Assembly: GCA_002505405.1 (NCBI GenBank)
Contig: DAVD01000027.1
Coordinates: forward strand, 5,017 to 69,016
Length of the DNA: 64,000 nucleotides
Origin: Candidatus Poseidonia alphae
GTDB taxonomy: Archaea; Thermoplasmatota; Poseidoniia; Poseidoniales; Poseidoniaceae
Direction: 5' to 3'
The translations under genes and the position numbers were made by a program. The first letter of the stretch is position 1; each line of letters opens with the position of its first letter. Shown here in pieces: positions 27,145 to 37,386 of the stretch. The notes below the pieces were generated by a model. It was not told where the DNA came from and searched no databases. It saw only the letters and a program-made list of their open reading frames with translations.

Positions 27145-28500
27145 ATGAGCCCTAGTAACGCCATTTATGCAAAAGTTGTAGCCCGCGACCCAGACCAACC
27201 AGAATTTCACCAAGCGGTGAAAGAAGTTCTTGAATCCCTTGAGCCTGTACTGGAAGCCCATCCGGAATATGTGTCCGTTGTTGAGCGAGTTGTAGAGCCT
27301 GAACGTTTGATTCACTTCCGAGTTCCTTGGGTCGACGATGCTGGAGAAACCCAAGTGAACCGTGGGTTTCGAATCCAATTCAACGGTGCAATTGGACCCT
27401 ACAAGGGCGGGCTGCGTTTCCATCCAAGTGTTAATGCATCAATCTTGAAGTTCCTTGCATTTGAGCAAATTTTCAAGAACTCCCTTACCGGACTCCCAAT
27501 GGGTGGCGGAAAAGGTGGCGCAGATTTCAACCCAAAGGGGAAGTCCGATGGTGAAGTCATGCGGTTCTGTCAGTCCTTCATGATGGAACTTTGGCGCCAC
27601 ATCGGCCAAGATTGCGATGTCCCCGCTGGAGACATTGGTGTTGGTGGGCGAGAAATCGGTTACATGTTCGGTATGTACAAGCGCTTGCAGAACGAATTCC
27701 AAGGTGGCGTCTTGACTGGAAAAGGGCTTTCCTACGGTGGTTCACTGGTCCGTCCCGAAGCCACCGGATACGGCCTGGTATACTTTGCTCGTGAGATGCT
27801 CGCTACCAAAGGCAAGTCCTTTGAGGGTGCATCTGTATCCATTTCGGGGTCGGGCAACGTCGCTCAATTTGCATGCGAAAAAGTCCTCGACCTTGGTGGA
27901 AAGCCGGTCACTATGTCCGACTCCTCTGGATTCATTCATGATGCTGATGGAATCGACCGGGAAAAGTTGGCTTGGATCATGGACTTGAAGAACAACCGGC
28001 GTGGGCGTATCTCTGAATACCCCAAGCAGTTCCCTTCAGCAACCTTCACAGCGAGCGAGCCTGAACCCTCCCTTAACGGACTTTGGGGCGTAAATGTGGA
28101 TGTGGCTCTACCCTGTGCTACTCAAAATGAAATCAATGGTGAAGAAGCAAAGATGCTTGTCGCAAACAGCGTTATCGCTGTTGGTGAGGGTGCAAACATG
28201 CCCTGCACACCAGAAGCAGTAGAAGTGTTCCATGAATCTGGAATTCTTTTCGCACCTGGAAAAGCAAGCAATGCCGGTGGTGTTGCTACCTCTGGACTCG
28301 AAATGTCACAGAACTCACTCCGCCTTGGTTGGAGTCGTGAAGAAGTTGATGAGCGTCTTGAGAACATCATGATCAACATCCACAAGAACGCCTTCGAAAC
28401 GGCGAAGGAATACGGACGGGAAGGCGATTATGTATTCGGTGCGAACGTTGCTGGTTTCCTCAAGGTTGCCGAAGCAATGATGGCTCAAGGAATTGTTTGA
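27145..28500 (+). CDS. gdhA: NADP-type glutamate dehydrogenase
   Basis: 451 aa. It interconverts glutamate and 2-oxoglutarate plus ammonia. The active-site segment is LPMGGGKGGADFNPKGKSD with the catalytic lysines, and the dinucleotide fold has VSISGSGNVAQFA. Length and block order match the hexameric bacterial/fungal NADP enzymes (E. coli GdhA type) rather than the shorter NAD(P) enzymes typical of thermophilic archaea. The frame opens upstream at 27103, but ATG 27145 has GAAGGAAG just before it and starts where the family starts. The last 16 bases overlap the convergent small membrane gene. Confidence 0.94.
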   Translation: MSPSNAIYAKVVARDPDQPEFHQAVKEVLESLEPVLEAHPEYVSVVERVVEPERLIHFRVPWVDDAGETQVNRGFRIQFNGAIGPYKGGLRFHPSVNASILKFLAFEQIFKNSLTGLPMGGGKGGADFNPKGKSDGEVMRFCQSFMMELWRHIGQDCDVPAGDIGVGGREIGYMFGMYKRLQNEFQGGVLTGKGLSYGGSLVRPEATGYGLVYFAREMLATKGKSFEGASVSISGSGNVAQFACEKVLDLGGKPVTMSDSSGFIHDADGIDREKLAWIMDLKNNRRGRISEYPKQFPSATFTASEPEPSLNGLWGVNVDVALPCATQNEINGEEAKMLVANSVIAVGEGANMPCTPEAVEVFHESGILFAPGKASNAGGVATSGLEMSQNSLRLGWSREEVDERLENIMINIHKNAFETAKEYGREGDYVFGANVAGFLKVAEAMMAQGIV

Positions 28501-28817
28501 TTCTTTACTTCATTCGTGACTGGACTGGACCTAGGTTCTTTGTTGAACACATGAGGCCAGCGTTGCTTGAGTGCTCGAAAGAGAAGCCGAGAAAACACCA
28601 TTGAGAAACCGAGGAAGACGATGGAAGTCCACCACGGTGCTTCTTCACTGGTCACCAGAAAGTAGGTGACAACCAAGATTCCCATTCCATAGACTGCTCG
28701 GAAAGCCGCAAAAATAAGGAAGCCTCTCACGAGGGGATGGTCCGTTGCTTGAGCCATCCAAGAAGTTGAATCAGATGCTTCACTCATGTCATGCACCAGT
28801 TGACCTTTCCAACTCAT
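28485..28817 (-). CDS. Small membrane protein
   Basis: 110 aa, two predicted transmembrane helices (about residues 31-55 and 62-82) joined by a short EEAPWW loop, with a basic segment after the second helix. No recognised family. Its ATG overlaps the TGA of the upstream surface-protein gene (ATGA), so translation is coupled and the two products may work together at the membrane. Its 3' end overlaps gdhA by 16 bases. Confidence 0.65.
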   Translation of the reverse strand: MSWKGQLVHDMSEASDSTSWMAQATDHPLVRGFLIFAAFRAVYGMGILVVTYFLVTSEEAPWWTSIVFLGFSMVFSRLLFRALKQRWPHVFNKEPRSSPVTNEVKNQTIP

Positions 28818-31800
28818 CCTCGGAATTCTTGGAAGTATTGCTGTGTGTAGGAAAGCGCTTCAGCATGGGGGTAGCCTTGGGCGAGCAGACCGTTGTAGTA
28901 ATCACGAGCAGGGTCGTGCATTGCCATCGGTTGAGGCGCAACTTGTGCAACAGGTTGTGCTTGGAAGTCTGGCATAGCAACTTGTGCAGCGGGCTGTGCT
29001 TGGAAGTTTGGCATAGCAATTTGGCCAGCAGTAGCATCCGCCCAAGCCTTTGTTTCATCTTCGCCTTTTCTACGAACAACGACCAGTACGGCAATTCCTG
29101 CGAGAATGAGTATACCTACTCCTCCGGCAAGGTATGTCGTCAATGAGCTTGCGCTTTGAGCCTCATCATCTGCTTCCTTGATCCATCGTGTAGGGTCTTT
29201 TGGATATGCATCGGCTCCTTCAGCGAGACCCCAATCGTCTGTTGGATCGGAGTAATTATCGCCGTCTTGGTCAAGACACCCGATGCGGTCAGCACTTGAG
29301 TTTCCGTACACCATTGGACAAGCATCTGCTCCATTGGTGATGGTCCATGAGGCATCAGGGTCAGAAAGTCCATCACCGTCACTGTCCGTACAGCCAAAAC
29401 GGTCAACCGTTGAAGAGTCACGAAGTTGAGGACAAGCGTCGGGTTGGAAGCCAAGAGGGTTGTCACCGTATCCGTCGATGTCACTGTCTGCCCATTGAGT
29501 GGGTTCGTCAAAGAATGCATCTGCACCATCGGATACGAAGTAATTGGACGCTGGGTCGGGGTCGGAGACTCCATCTTCATCGTAATCTCCGCATCCAAAC
29601 CGGTCGGTGTAAGAACCACCTGGTCGTTGAATGCAAGCGTCCGGTGTTGTTCCTGATTGGTTGTCACCGTATCCATCTCCATCTTCATCGCTCCATTGTG
29701 TATTGTCAACAGGGAATGCATCTTGGAGGTTGTACCATCCGTCACCATCGGCATCTGGGCATCCTGCAGTGTCATCCTTCCAAGAAGTACCTTCTCGTGT
29801 AGGGCATGCATCTTGATTGTAGGCATTAGCGACGTAGGTTCCCGGCCAATTTGGATTTCGGTCATCCCAACTTTGGTTGGCATAATTATCTCCAAAACCG
29901 TCAGCATCGAAATCCGACCATTGTGTACTGTCATCGATAAACGCGTCTGCTCCATCCTCTACATTCCACAATGCATCGGGGTTGGAATATCCATCCCCAT
30001 CGGAATCAATACAACCCATACGGTCCAATGTTGAAGTTCCTGCTGAATTAGGGCATGCATCAGGGTTTAGTCCATCGGGTGAATCCCCATAGCTGTCCAT
30101 GTCGCTGTCAGCCCACTGTGTTGGTTCATTGACAAATGCATCGTCACTGTTCGCCCAACCATCTCCATCGGTATCTGGGCAGGCTATCTTTCCATTCTCA
30201 GTCGAGTTTCCGTATTCGGTGGGACAATCGTCTCGGGAATCAGCCCACTCATCGCCATCAGTGTCAAGACATCCTACTTCCCCAAGTGTAGAGGTTCCTG
30301 GAATACTGGAACAATCATCGCTTCCATCACTGAATCCATCCCCATCATCGTCGTTGTCCTCGTCGACATCTCTGCATCCGTCGCCATCAATGTCCGTCGT
30401 GGAATCAGAAATCCAAGTCGGACGAGGTGGGCTGTATGATGTTCGGGGGCATGCGTCCACATCATCGTTGACACCGTCGTTGTCGATATCGTCATCCTCA
30501 ACATTGTCTCTACATCCATCACGATCCCAATCCGTTGAGTTGGCTGGGTCATTGAAGTCTTGCGTTGATGTCCAGTTGTATTGGCCTCCACGAGCACAGA
30601 TGTCAGGTGAATTGTCGGTGAGTCCGTCGTTATCATCATCGGGGTCACATTCATCCCCCTTCTCGTCGAAGTCAGTGTTGCCTTGGCCAGGATTCGAGAC
30701 CGTCGGGCAATTGTCTTCGAAATCAGGAACTCCATCGCTGTCAGAATCTTGTTTCATCGATGAATCAAAGGCCCAAACATAGACGTCCCAGCCACCGGTG
30801 CTCGTAACGGTCGATGTCCCTTTTGTGATGCTTGGCGATGTGCCTTGACCAGCAAAGGCGCCAACAACAGCGACGATATCCGTCCCGTTGATTGCAATAC
30901 CCCTTCCTGTTTCGAAATCAGGACTATCGGTAACATCCAGCCACGACCATGACCCCGTTTTCGAGACACCACCGACGACCCCATCGTAATTGGCATCCGG
31001 CGTAACAGCCTTATTTCCAGCGGTAAAGGTGCCTTGGAGGTAGCCTGTGAAAATAAGTTCGTCTTTCGATGTCATCTCCATTCCTTCGAGAACGTCATTG
31101 TCGCTTGTTCCACCAATCACTGCCCAATTGCTGTTGGAAATTCCGCTCCCTTTCTTAATGAAAAAGACATCAGTTCCACCTTTGTTTGCTGTAATGGACC
31201 AACCGCTTTGGGCAAGAGTTCCTTCAAAGGTTCCGCCCAGGTACAAAGCGCCTGTCGAGTCAACATCCAGGTGTTGAACGGATACGACCTGGGATGGAAT
31301 GCCATAGCCTGTAATTCCGGCGATAGAACCTGTACTGGTCATTTGGACGATGAAGGAGTCTTGTGTGCCCGCTACTGAATAACTCGTCATACCGAAAAGC
31401 ACATCGTTTTGGGTTAAACAAGAAATATGATGGTCACCGTTGAGGTCAGTTGTGACGTCCGTAACGATCTGTTGTCCGATGCCCCCTCCATTTGTGACCC
31501 ATTTTAGCGCCCCGTTCGCACCGTCAAGTTTGGCGATAAACACCTCATCGTTTGAGACGTTAATGGCCGTTCCACCGAAATCGGTTTCACCAGAGAAATA
31601 TCCAGCCACGACGATATCACCCGCATTATCTACGGATATTGCTTGAGGAATGCTGGCATCAGTGGTGGTATTTGGGAGCGTTTGGAACGCGGTAGCCCAC
31701 ATCCAATTTCCTGTTTGGTCCGCAACTGCAACGAAACCGTCCAATACCTGAGTGGTCAAGATGGTCTGGCCGAAATTCACTTGCCCAAACATGTAACCGG

Positions 31801-32239
31801 ATATTACCGCCATGCCATTGACCGTTGAAATGTCAGTGAGGAATGAAACGCCCCCCATGCTGTGGTCGGCCCCAGTCAGGAAGGTCCAAGACCCGGTAGA
31901 ATCGATGCCTGCGATGTAAAATTCGTTTCCATTTGAAAAGGGAGATGTTGGTTGAAGTTGATGGATACCAAAGGTCAACGAGCGATTAAAGTCACCACCA
32001 ACGAAGTACCCATCAAGGCCAGTGGTAATCATGGTGTCAAATTCGTCACCATTAGCCGAGCCTCCAGACGAGAGAAAGACCTCAGGGGATGAAGCACGAC
32101 CAGAGGCTTCGTCAATGCTTTGAAGCGAAGTCAATTCGGTCGGTACTGTTTCTTGATGGGTGGTAAGTGGGCTGAGTATACTCAGAACAAACAATGTGAC
32201 CAAGAACAAGGGTAGGTGATGGCTACGAGCACGCTGCAT
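28814..32239 (-). CDS. Secreted beta-propeller/thrombospondin-type-3-repeat surface protein
   Basis: 1141 aa. Residues 1-30 are a signal peptide. About 45-490 consist of repeated WxW-type and DxxGDIVVAGYFSGxTDFGG units like SBBP beta-propeller repeats found in secreted proteins. About 500-1030 carry roughly a dozen DxDGDGxxDxxDxCP-type calcium-binding repeats. A transmembrane helix follows (about 1042-1063), then RRK and a cytoplasmic tail with near-identical repeats (MPxFQAQPxAQVA) and a terminal DYYNGLLAQGYPHAEAL-type segment. The overall plan (signal, repeats, helix, charged tail) is shared with the giants at 11-23 kb. Function unknown; surface adhesion or polymer binding is a guess. Confidence 0.88.
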   Translation of the reverse strand: MQRARSHHLPLFLVTLFVLSILSPLTTHQETVPTELTSLQSIDEASGRASSPEVFLSSGGSANGDEFDTMITTGLDGYFVGGDFNRSLTFGIHQLQPTSPFSNGNEFYIAGIDSTGSWTFLTGADHSMGGVSFLTDISTVNGMAVISGYMFGQVNFGQTILTTQVLDGFVAVADQTGNWMWATAFQTLPNTTTDASIPQAISVDNAGDIVVAGYFSGETDFGGTAINVSNDEVFIAKLDGANGALKWVTNGGGIGQQIVTDVTTDLNGDHHISCLTQNDVLFGMTSYSVAGTQDSFIVQMTSTGSIAGITGYGIPSQVVSVQHLDVDSTGALYLGGTFEGTLAQSGWSITANKGGTDVFFIKKGSGISNSNWAVIGGTSDNDVLEGMEMTSKDELIFTGYLQGTFTAGNKAVTPDANYDGVVGGVSKTGSWSWLDVTDSPDFETGRGIAINGTDIVAVVGAFAGQGTSPSITKGTSTVTSTGGWDVYVWAFDSSMKQDSDSDGVPDFEDNCPTVSNPGQGNTDFDEKGDECDPDDDNDGLTDNSPDICARGGQYNWTSTQDFNDPANSTDWDRDGCRDNVEDDDIDNDGVNDDVDACPRTSYSPPRPTWISDSTTDIDGDGCRDVDEDNDDDGDGFSDGSDDCSSIPGTSTLGEVGCLDTDGDEWADSRDDCPTEYGNSTENGKIACPDTDGDGWANSDDAFVNEPTQWADSDMDSYGDSPDGLNPDACPNSAGTSTLDRMGCIDSDGDGYSNPDALWNVEDGADAFIDDSTQWSDFDADGFGDNYANQSWDDRNPNWPGTYVANAYNQDACPTREGTSWKDDTAGCPDADGDGWYNLQDAFPVDNTQWSDEDGDGYGDNQSGTTPDACIQRPGGSYTDRFGCGDYDEDGVSDPDPASNYFVSDGADAFFDEPTQWADSDIDGYGDNPLGFQPDACPQLRDSSTVDRFGCTDSDGDGLSDPDASWTITNGADACPMVYGNSSADRIGCLDQDGDNYSDPTDDWGLAEGADAYPKDPTRWIKEADDEAQSASSLTTYLAGGVGILILAGIAVLVVVRRKGEDETKAWADATAGQIAMPNFQAQPAAQVAMPDFQAQPVAQVAPQPMAMHDPARDYYNGLLAQGYPHAEALSYTQQYFQEFRG

Positions 32240-32295
32240 ACTTTACGGGCAGGGCTCAAAGGCCATCAAGCCTTTGATTCCTTGACGGTACAACT

Positions 32296-32595
32296 TCACT
32301 CCATGTTGGAGTCAAGAGCAAGCAAATCACTGTCACCAGCGTCGAGTACGGTGATGGTGGACACTGAGAATGGCTTACCACAGGCGATTCCGAGTTCTCG
32401 GTTCACCATTGCTGCACGGTACATGGTCACTTCAGGGTGATTTGCACGCAAAGCGTCAGTATATTCTTCTGGGCAGTTGGCAGCAATGAGCACCAATTTC
32501 GCCTCTCCTTTAGCGCAAGCGTCGTTTGCTTGGCGTTGTCCAAACAACAGGTTTCCTGTTGCGATTGCATTTTTCAATTGTCGGCTTAGATCCAT
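32296..32595 (-). CDS. rpl30e: Ribosomal protein L30e
   Basis: 99 aa, L7Ae/L30e fold. It shows the typical order: helix LSRQLKNAIATGNLLFGQRQA, strand AKLVLIAANCP, MVNRELGIACGKPFSVSTITVLDAG. In many archaea this gene sits directly after rpoA'' as it does here (46 bases downstream), which supports the call. It binds RNA in the large ribosomal subunit. Confidence 0.9.
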   Translation of the reverse strand: MDLSRQLKNAIATGNLLFGQRQANDACAKGEAKLVLIAANCPEEYTDALRANHPEVTMYRAAMVNRELGIACGKPFSVSTITVLDAGDSDLLALDSNME

Positions 32596-32641
32596 TTTTT
32601 ATTCCTCCATTCTCCACATGTGTTTCTCATGGTTGGGAAAG

Positions 32642-34201
32642 TTACTCCTCAGGGATGTAGTACAATGCTACACTTCCAGTACCCAGTGAAATCGGTTGCC
32701 CGACGATGATGTTTTCTGCAACACCGGTGAGGTAATCTTTCTCTCCGATGATACCAGCCTTCAACAGGTGGTTCACAGTGACTTCGAAAGCAGCACGAGC
32801 AAGGATACTGTGCTTTGTTCCCGATACACCGTGACGACCGATTGCACGGACTTCACCTTCAGAGGTCATTACGTCAGCGACCATCAACAAGTGACGGACG
32901 TCAACTTCCAATCGAGCACCGTCTAGGGTCAGTTGAAGTTCGTCAACAATGGCTTGTCGAGCAGCTTCAATGCCTAGGTATTCGTAGATTTCAATGATGT
33001 TGTTGGTGTAGGTACGGGAACGGTCAATGTTTTCCAATTCGCTCACACGGGTGAGGTTGCTTCCAATCGTTGAGAGGTAGTACTCGCCAGTCTTGTCATC
33101 CAGTTGGACGTTTGCTCGCTCGATACCAGGGATTCCTTTGAGTCGCATGTCTCGGATTTTCTCCTCAAGTTGCAACAGCATGGTGTACGATGGTGGATTC
33201 TCTCCGAGGTCTGCGAGGTCATCTTCGCTATGGACACCGGGAATCAATGTCAGAGTTGAAGGATTCTTTGGCTTATCTGTTTGAACAAAGAGCCGTGTAG
33301 CTCGCTCAAGTTTGTCCTTCACTTCAAGAGGAGTCATTCCCTTTTGCTTGAGGTTACCCTTGTTGAGTTTGAGAACCAGTCGTCGTTGAGCGACGTCTGT
33401 TTCCAACGATGCAATGTTCACAGTTGTTGTTACTTCAATGGCAGCAGCGAGTTTCTTTGCTGCACCTTCGTTTTGCTCTTGTTCAGCAGTCATTCGAATG
33501 GTCATTGTAGGTGTTTGTGGTACCTTACGGGCGTCTACGATCTCAATGATACGTGGCAGACCTTGGGTTACGTTAACCGTTGCAACACCAGCATAGTGGA
33601 ACGTACGCATGGTCATCTGAGTTCCAGGTTCTCCAATCGATTGTGCGGTAATGATTCCGGCTGCTTCGTAAGGGTCGATACTCGCCCGATCCAATGCAAC
33701 GATGGATTCATCGATAACTTTCTTTGCTTGAGCCTTGGTCAATTTCTTCTTTCCACGGCTGTGACATGCGACGGTCAAATCGTTAAAGATACGGTTCGTG
33801 AAGCGGCTTGATCCTGATGCTTCAGCTGCCGCCATAAGTGACTTGAACACAGGGTCATCAGCCAACTCGTCTTCAATGGCCTTCATCTTACGATCAATGT
33901 CATAGGGTTCAATGGCCACTACGGTCTTGGTGCGAGCTCGGCGTGTTGTTTTTCGTAGACGAACGCTTGTGACCGGCCCAGTTGCCTCACTGCTTGCATC
34001 ACGACCCTTTTGGGTAGCGGCTACAATGGTTGCGTGAATCGTGCCTGCGGTGTCTGAATCGGTTTCACAAAACTTAGCGACGTCGTTTTGGGTCATGACT
34101 TTGACATCGTCCCACTTTCGGTCGTCTGCAAGCATGTGTGCGAAGTTTTCTGCAATACCCAAATCCATGAGCTTCTTCTTGGTTGCACTCTTTACGACCA
34201 T
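32642..34201 (-). CDS. rpoA2: DNA-directed RNA polymerase subunit A''
   Basis: 519 aa, C-terminal part of the largest subunit. Core segments include AAGIITAQSIGEPGTQMTMRTFHYAG (trigger-loop region), NVTQGLPRIIEIVDAR, and the C-terminal VADVMTSEGEVRAIGRHGVSGTKHSILARAAFE. It is longer than typical A'' (about 390-400 aa) because about 110 extra residues precede the core. The first 36 of these (MVVKSATKKKLMDLG...) are closely similar to the N-terminus of subunit H in this same operon. The start overlaps the A' stop as TGATG. Confidence 0.96.
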   Translation of the reverse strand: MVVKSATKKKLMDLGIAENFAHMLADDRKWDDVKVMTQNDVAKFCETDSDTAGTIHATIVAATQKGRDASSEATGPVTSVRLRKTTRRARTKTVVAIEPYDIDRKMKAIEDELADDPVFKSLMAAAEASGSSRFTNRIFNDLTVACHSRGKKKLTKAQAKKVIDESIVALDRASIDPYEAAGIITAQSIGEPGTQMTMRTFHYAGVATVNVTQGLPRIIEIVDARKVPQTPTMTIRMTAEQEQNEGAAKKLAAAIEVTTTVNIASLETDVAQRRLVLKLNKGNLKQKGMTPLEVKDKLERATRLFVQTDKPKNPSTLTLIPGVHSEDDLADLGENPPSYTMLLQLEEKIRDMRLKGIPGIERANVQLDDKTGEYYLSTIGSNLTRVSELENIDRSRTYTNNIIEIYEYLGIEAARQAIVDELQLTLDGARLEVDVRHLLMVADVMTSEGEVRAIGRHGVSGTKHSILARAAFEVTVNHLLKAGIIGEKDYLTGVAENIIVGQPISLGTGSVALYYIPEE

Positions 34202-37200
34202 CAGTTCTCACCTCCATCGTTCTCTTCAGCGTCATCTTCCCATGCCCCGAGATCTTCTTCAACGATATCTCGTTCGTAGGAGTCACGATCAATTTCGAGT
34301 CCACCGGATGTTCCAAGAGCAGCATCAACGATGACGTCGATGTTGAATGGAGACCCGTGCACGCCACGGGACGGGTCAATTCCGTCTTCTCCGTAGCTGA
34401 ATTGGATGATACGATTTGCAGTGTTTCGAACAGAGAGCATTTCGTCATCATAGACCTTCAAATCGTCCATTGCGTTGATGAGTCGGCGTTGCATGTATCC
34501 GGACTTTGCAGTACGGACAGCGGTATCGACCAGAGACTCACGACCGGATACAGAGAGCATAAAGAACTCCGTAGGCTTCAATCCACGCTTGAATGAGGAT
34601 GCGATGAAACCACGATCTGGTGCTCCACGGCCACCACGCTTGAAGTGAGGTAGGACACGGTCATCGTATCCACGTTCCAAGCGCTTTCCACGAACTTTTG
34701 CTTGTCCGATTGATGCAGCCATCATGGTCAAGTTGTCCATGGAACCACGAGCACCGGAAATAGCCATGTTAACGGCAGCGTTGGTAGAACCGGACTTGTT
34801 CAACTCGTCCCTTGCGTATTCACCAGCTTCTTCCTTACCCTTGTCGAGCATTTGCATGATGTTTTCTTCCATGGTTTCTCGGGGTGTTCGCCCTGGTCGG
34901 GCTTCGTAATTCTTGCCGTTTGCTCCGAACTTTTCCAGTTCTGCGTTGACTTCATCGCTGGCTTTTGCGTTTGCAGCATCAATTGCAGCAACAGCTTCGT
35001 CAGAGAGGTCTTCGTCATCGATACCGGTTGTAAATCCTAGGGACGTACAAGCAGCGATGGACATTTGTGTGAATTCGTCAAGGAAACGAGCACCGAGTTC
35101 AGGACCGTTGGTTTGTACGATGGCGTCCAAAAGACGACCGTCTTCAGCCCCAATGGCTCGCTTGTCCAAGGTTCCTTCAACATGACCGTCTTTGACGATA
35201 ACCCAGTCGTTAGAACGACTGCGGAACCGAAGGTGGATGTTGTCGGGGATGATCAGCGAAATCAAGTCTTGCCCACGGAAGCAGTCTGCACCGTTAGCGT
35301 CCTGGACAATTTCAGGAAGCTTTCCAGTGTATCCAATGTTCCCAAGCATTTCCAATCCGTTGGATTGCTTGATGAGCGTTCCTGGTCGGGACAGGAGGTA
35401 GGCTCCGGAAATGTGGTCGTGTATACCACCAATCACAGCACCGCCGTAGCGAGGCGTGAGGATGTGTTCTTGAACACGCATCAAAATCTTAGCCTCAGCA
35501 CGTGCTTCTTCAGATTGAATCACGTGGAGGTTCATTTCGTCACCGTCAAAGTCAGCGTTGTATGGAGTACAAACTGCGAGGTTAAACCGGAAGGTATGAC
35601 CCTTCATGACACGAACTTCGTGAACCATCATTGACATACGGTGGAGCGAAGGTTGTCGGTTAAAGATAGCAACATCGCCATCAATAAGGTGGCGTTCAAC
35701 TTGGAGACCAGGCTTCGGGTTACCGTAGCGGTCAACCGTTGCGAGACGGTCTTCAACTTGGGTACGCTCGCCGTAGAACTCGTCAACAGGGCTGAGGCAG
35801 TGAGGGCAGGTTACTTCCAGGTGGGCAGGGAAGGGCTCTGGGTCTGCTTTGTCAGCTTGTGCAAGCTCGTGCATCCAACGGTAGTGGAGGATTGCCCGAG
35901 GGTCATCTTCAGGAAGTGGTTTACCACTTTCGTCGATGCCTTGCAAGTTCATGAGTGTTGCAGCATCGTTAACAGCGTAAGTGACTTCTTCGATGCTTTG
36001 ATCCATTCCGCTGAGTGAAATCTGCTTCTGAATAACCATTCCTGGGAGGAAGTTCGGAGCAGGCATGACTTGGTGGAGGTCAGCTCGCTGCGTGGTGTCT
36101 TCATTGCATTCAGGGTTGTGGCATCGGAAACCAGCGTTAAGAAGTCGGCTTCGTGCGTTGATCTTGACACGTCGGTTGTCGCCACGGATGATGTAGTTCA
36201 CGCCAGGGTGAACATCAGGTCCACGAAGGATCATTTGCCGCATTTGTTCTCGGTTACGAGCAGTAACTCGGATTGGGACGGTGAGTTCCTTTGCAATCTT
36301 TGTTGGAACTCCGACTTCATTCACGCTGAGGTACGGGTCAGGCGAAATAACCGAACGTGCGCAGAAGTTAACACGCTTACCGGAAAGATTGCTTCGGAAA
36401 CGTCCTTCCTTACCCTTGAGTCGTTGTGTCAAGGTCTTGAGTGTACGACCTGAACGGTGGCGGGCTGGGGGGATTCCTGATGTTTGATTGTCAAAGTAGG
36501 TTGTGATGTGGTACTGTAGAAGTTCCCACAAGTCCTCAACAATCAATTGAGGCGCACCGGAGTCACGGTTTTCACGAAGACGTTGATTGATACGAAGAAC
36601 GTCAACCAGTTTGTGTGTGAGGTCGTCTTCGGACCGGTCTCCACTGTCCAATGTAATGGACGGTCGAACGGTGATGGGTGGTACAGGGAGGACCTTGAGA
36701 ACAATCCACTCAGGTCGGTTCTGCTTGTCCATTCCGATGAAGATGAGGTGGTCAGCAGGAATGCTGCTCAACCATTCACGAACATCACGAGCGTTGAGCT
36801 TTCGTTCTGTGCTTTCGCTCTTCTCCTTGAAGGTTGTAGGCTTGTCAAGAACAATCTTTCCTTGGGCTGCGCCACAGTGCATGCACACCTTGCGCTTGGT
36901 ACCAGAGGTGACCTTCTCAACTTCCTTGATCATCTTCGAGAATTCAGTTGATCCAACACCGTGCTTCGTCATGACGTCACGGATACGGTTTCGGTAGTAA
37001 TCCTGTTCGGAGTGCTCTGGGTTGGACGGGCTGGTACCTTCTTCTGTGTGAAGAAGGATCTTGCTGCAGGTGTTGCAGGTTGCTTTGAGGGCCGTCTTGA
37101 TGAGGTTAACGAAACCGATGTGAATCACAGGCAGTTCAAGCTGGATGTGTCCAAAGTGACCGGGGGATTCGTCGTACTTGCAACCGTCGGTTGGGCAGAT

Positions 37201-37386
37201 GAGTCCAGGTTCGATAACACCCATGTGAGGGTCCATTAGTCCTTGCTTGTATGCGTGGCCGTCATCCTTGTAGGTGTCAGCAGTTTTCACCTCGACTGCA
37301 GACATTTTCTTGATTTCAATAGGGTCCATCAGTCCAAATCGGATTTGTGCAATCCGCTTGGGAATCATTGTCGTTTTTCGGCTCAT
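34201..37386 (-). CDS. rpoA1: DNA-directed RNA polymerase subunit A'
   Basis: 1061 aa, N-terminal part of the largest subunit, longer than most archaeal A' (about 880-900). It contains the catalytic Mg-binding motif NADFDGDEMNLHV, the RFRSNLSGKRVNFCARSVISPDP block, and the bridge-helix region. The N-terminal zinc site is altered: C64-PTDG-C69, then ESPGHFGH where most homologues have ECPGHFGH. CNTC and CMHC pairs further on are intact. An acidic segment near residue 800 (DDEDLSDEAVAAIDAANAKA) and an acidic C-terminal tail account for the extra length. ATGA overlap with rpoB upstream and TGATG with rpoA'' downstream. Confidence 0.96.
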   Translation of the reverse strand: MSRKTTMIPKRIAQIRFGLMDPIEIKKMSAVEVKTADTYKDDGHAYKQGLMDPHMGVIEPGLICPTDGCKYDESPGHFGHIQLELPVIHIGFVNLIKTALKATCNTCSKILLHTEEGTSPSNPEHSEQDYYRNRIRDVMTKHGVGSTEFSKMIKEVEKVTSGTKRKVCMHCGAAQGKIVLDKPTTFKEKSESTERKLNARDVREWLSSIPADHLIFIGMDKQNRPEWIVLKVLPVPPITVRPSITLDSGDRSEDDLTHKLVDVLRINQRLRENRDSGAPQLIVEDLWELLQYHITTYFDNQTSGIPPARHRSGRTLKTLTQRLKGKEGRFRSNLSGKRVNFCARSVISPDPYLSVNEVGVPTKIAKELTVPIRVTARNREQMRQMILRGPDVHPGVNYIIRGDNRRVKINARSRLLNAGFRCHNPECNEDTTQRADLHQVMPAPNFLPGMVIQKQISLSGMDQSIEEVTYAVNDAATLMNLQGIDESGKPLPEDDPRAILHYRWMHELAQADKADPEPFPAHLEVTCPHCLSPVDEFYGERTQVEDRLATVDRYGNPKPGLQVERHLIDGDVAIFNRQPSLHRMSMMVHEVRVMKGHTFRFNLAVCTPYNADFDGDEMNLHVIQSEEARAEAKILMRVQEHILTPRYGGAVIGGIHDHISGAYLLSRPGTLIKQSNGLEMLGNIGYTGKLPEIVQDANGADCFRGQDLISLIIPDNIHLRFRSRSNDWVIVKDGHVEGTLDKRAIGAEDGRLLDAIVQTNGPELGARFLDEFTQMSIAACTSLGFTTGIDDEDLSDEAVAAIDAANAKASDEVNAELEKFGANGKNYEARPGRTPRETMEENIMQMLDKGKEEAGEYARDELNKSGSTNAAVNMAISGARGSMDNLTMMAASIGQAKVRGKRLERGYDDRVLPHFKRGGRGAPDRGFIASSFKRGLKPTEFFMLSVSGRESLVDTAVRTAKSGYMQRRLINAMDDLKVYDDEMLSVRNTANRIIQFSYGEDGIDPSRGVHGSPFNIDVIVDAALGTSGGLEIDRDSYERDIVEEDLGAWEDDAEENDGGEN

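Noticed and set aside
29140..29955. 271-codon minus-strand frame rich in Met/Thr
   Set aside because: Frame-shifted reading of the repetitive calcium-repeat gene; repeats keep alternative frames open.
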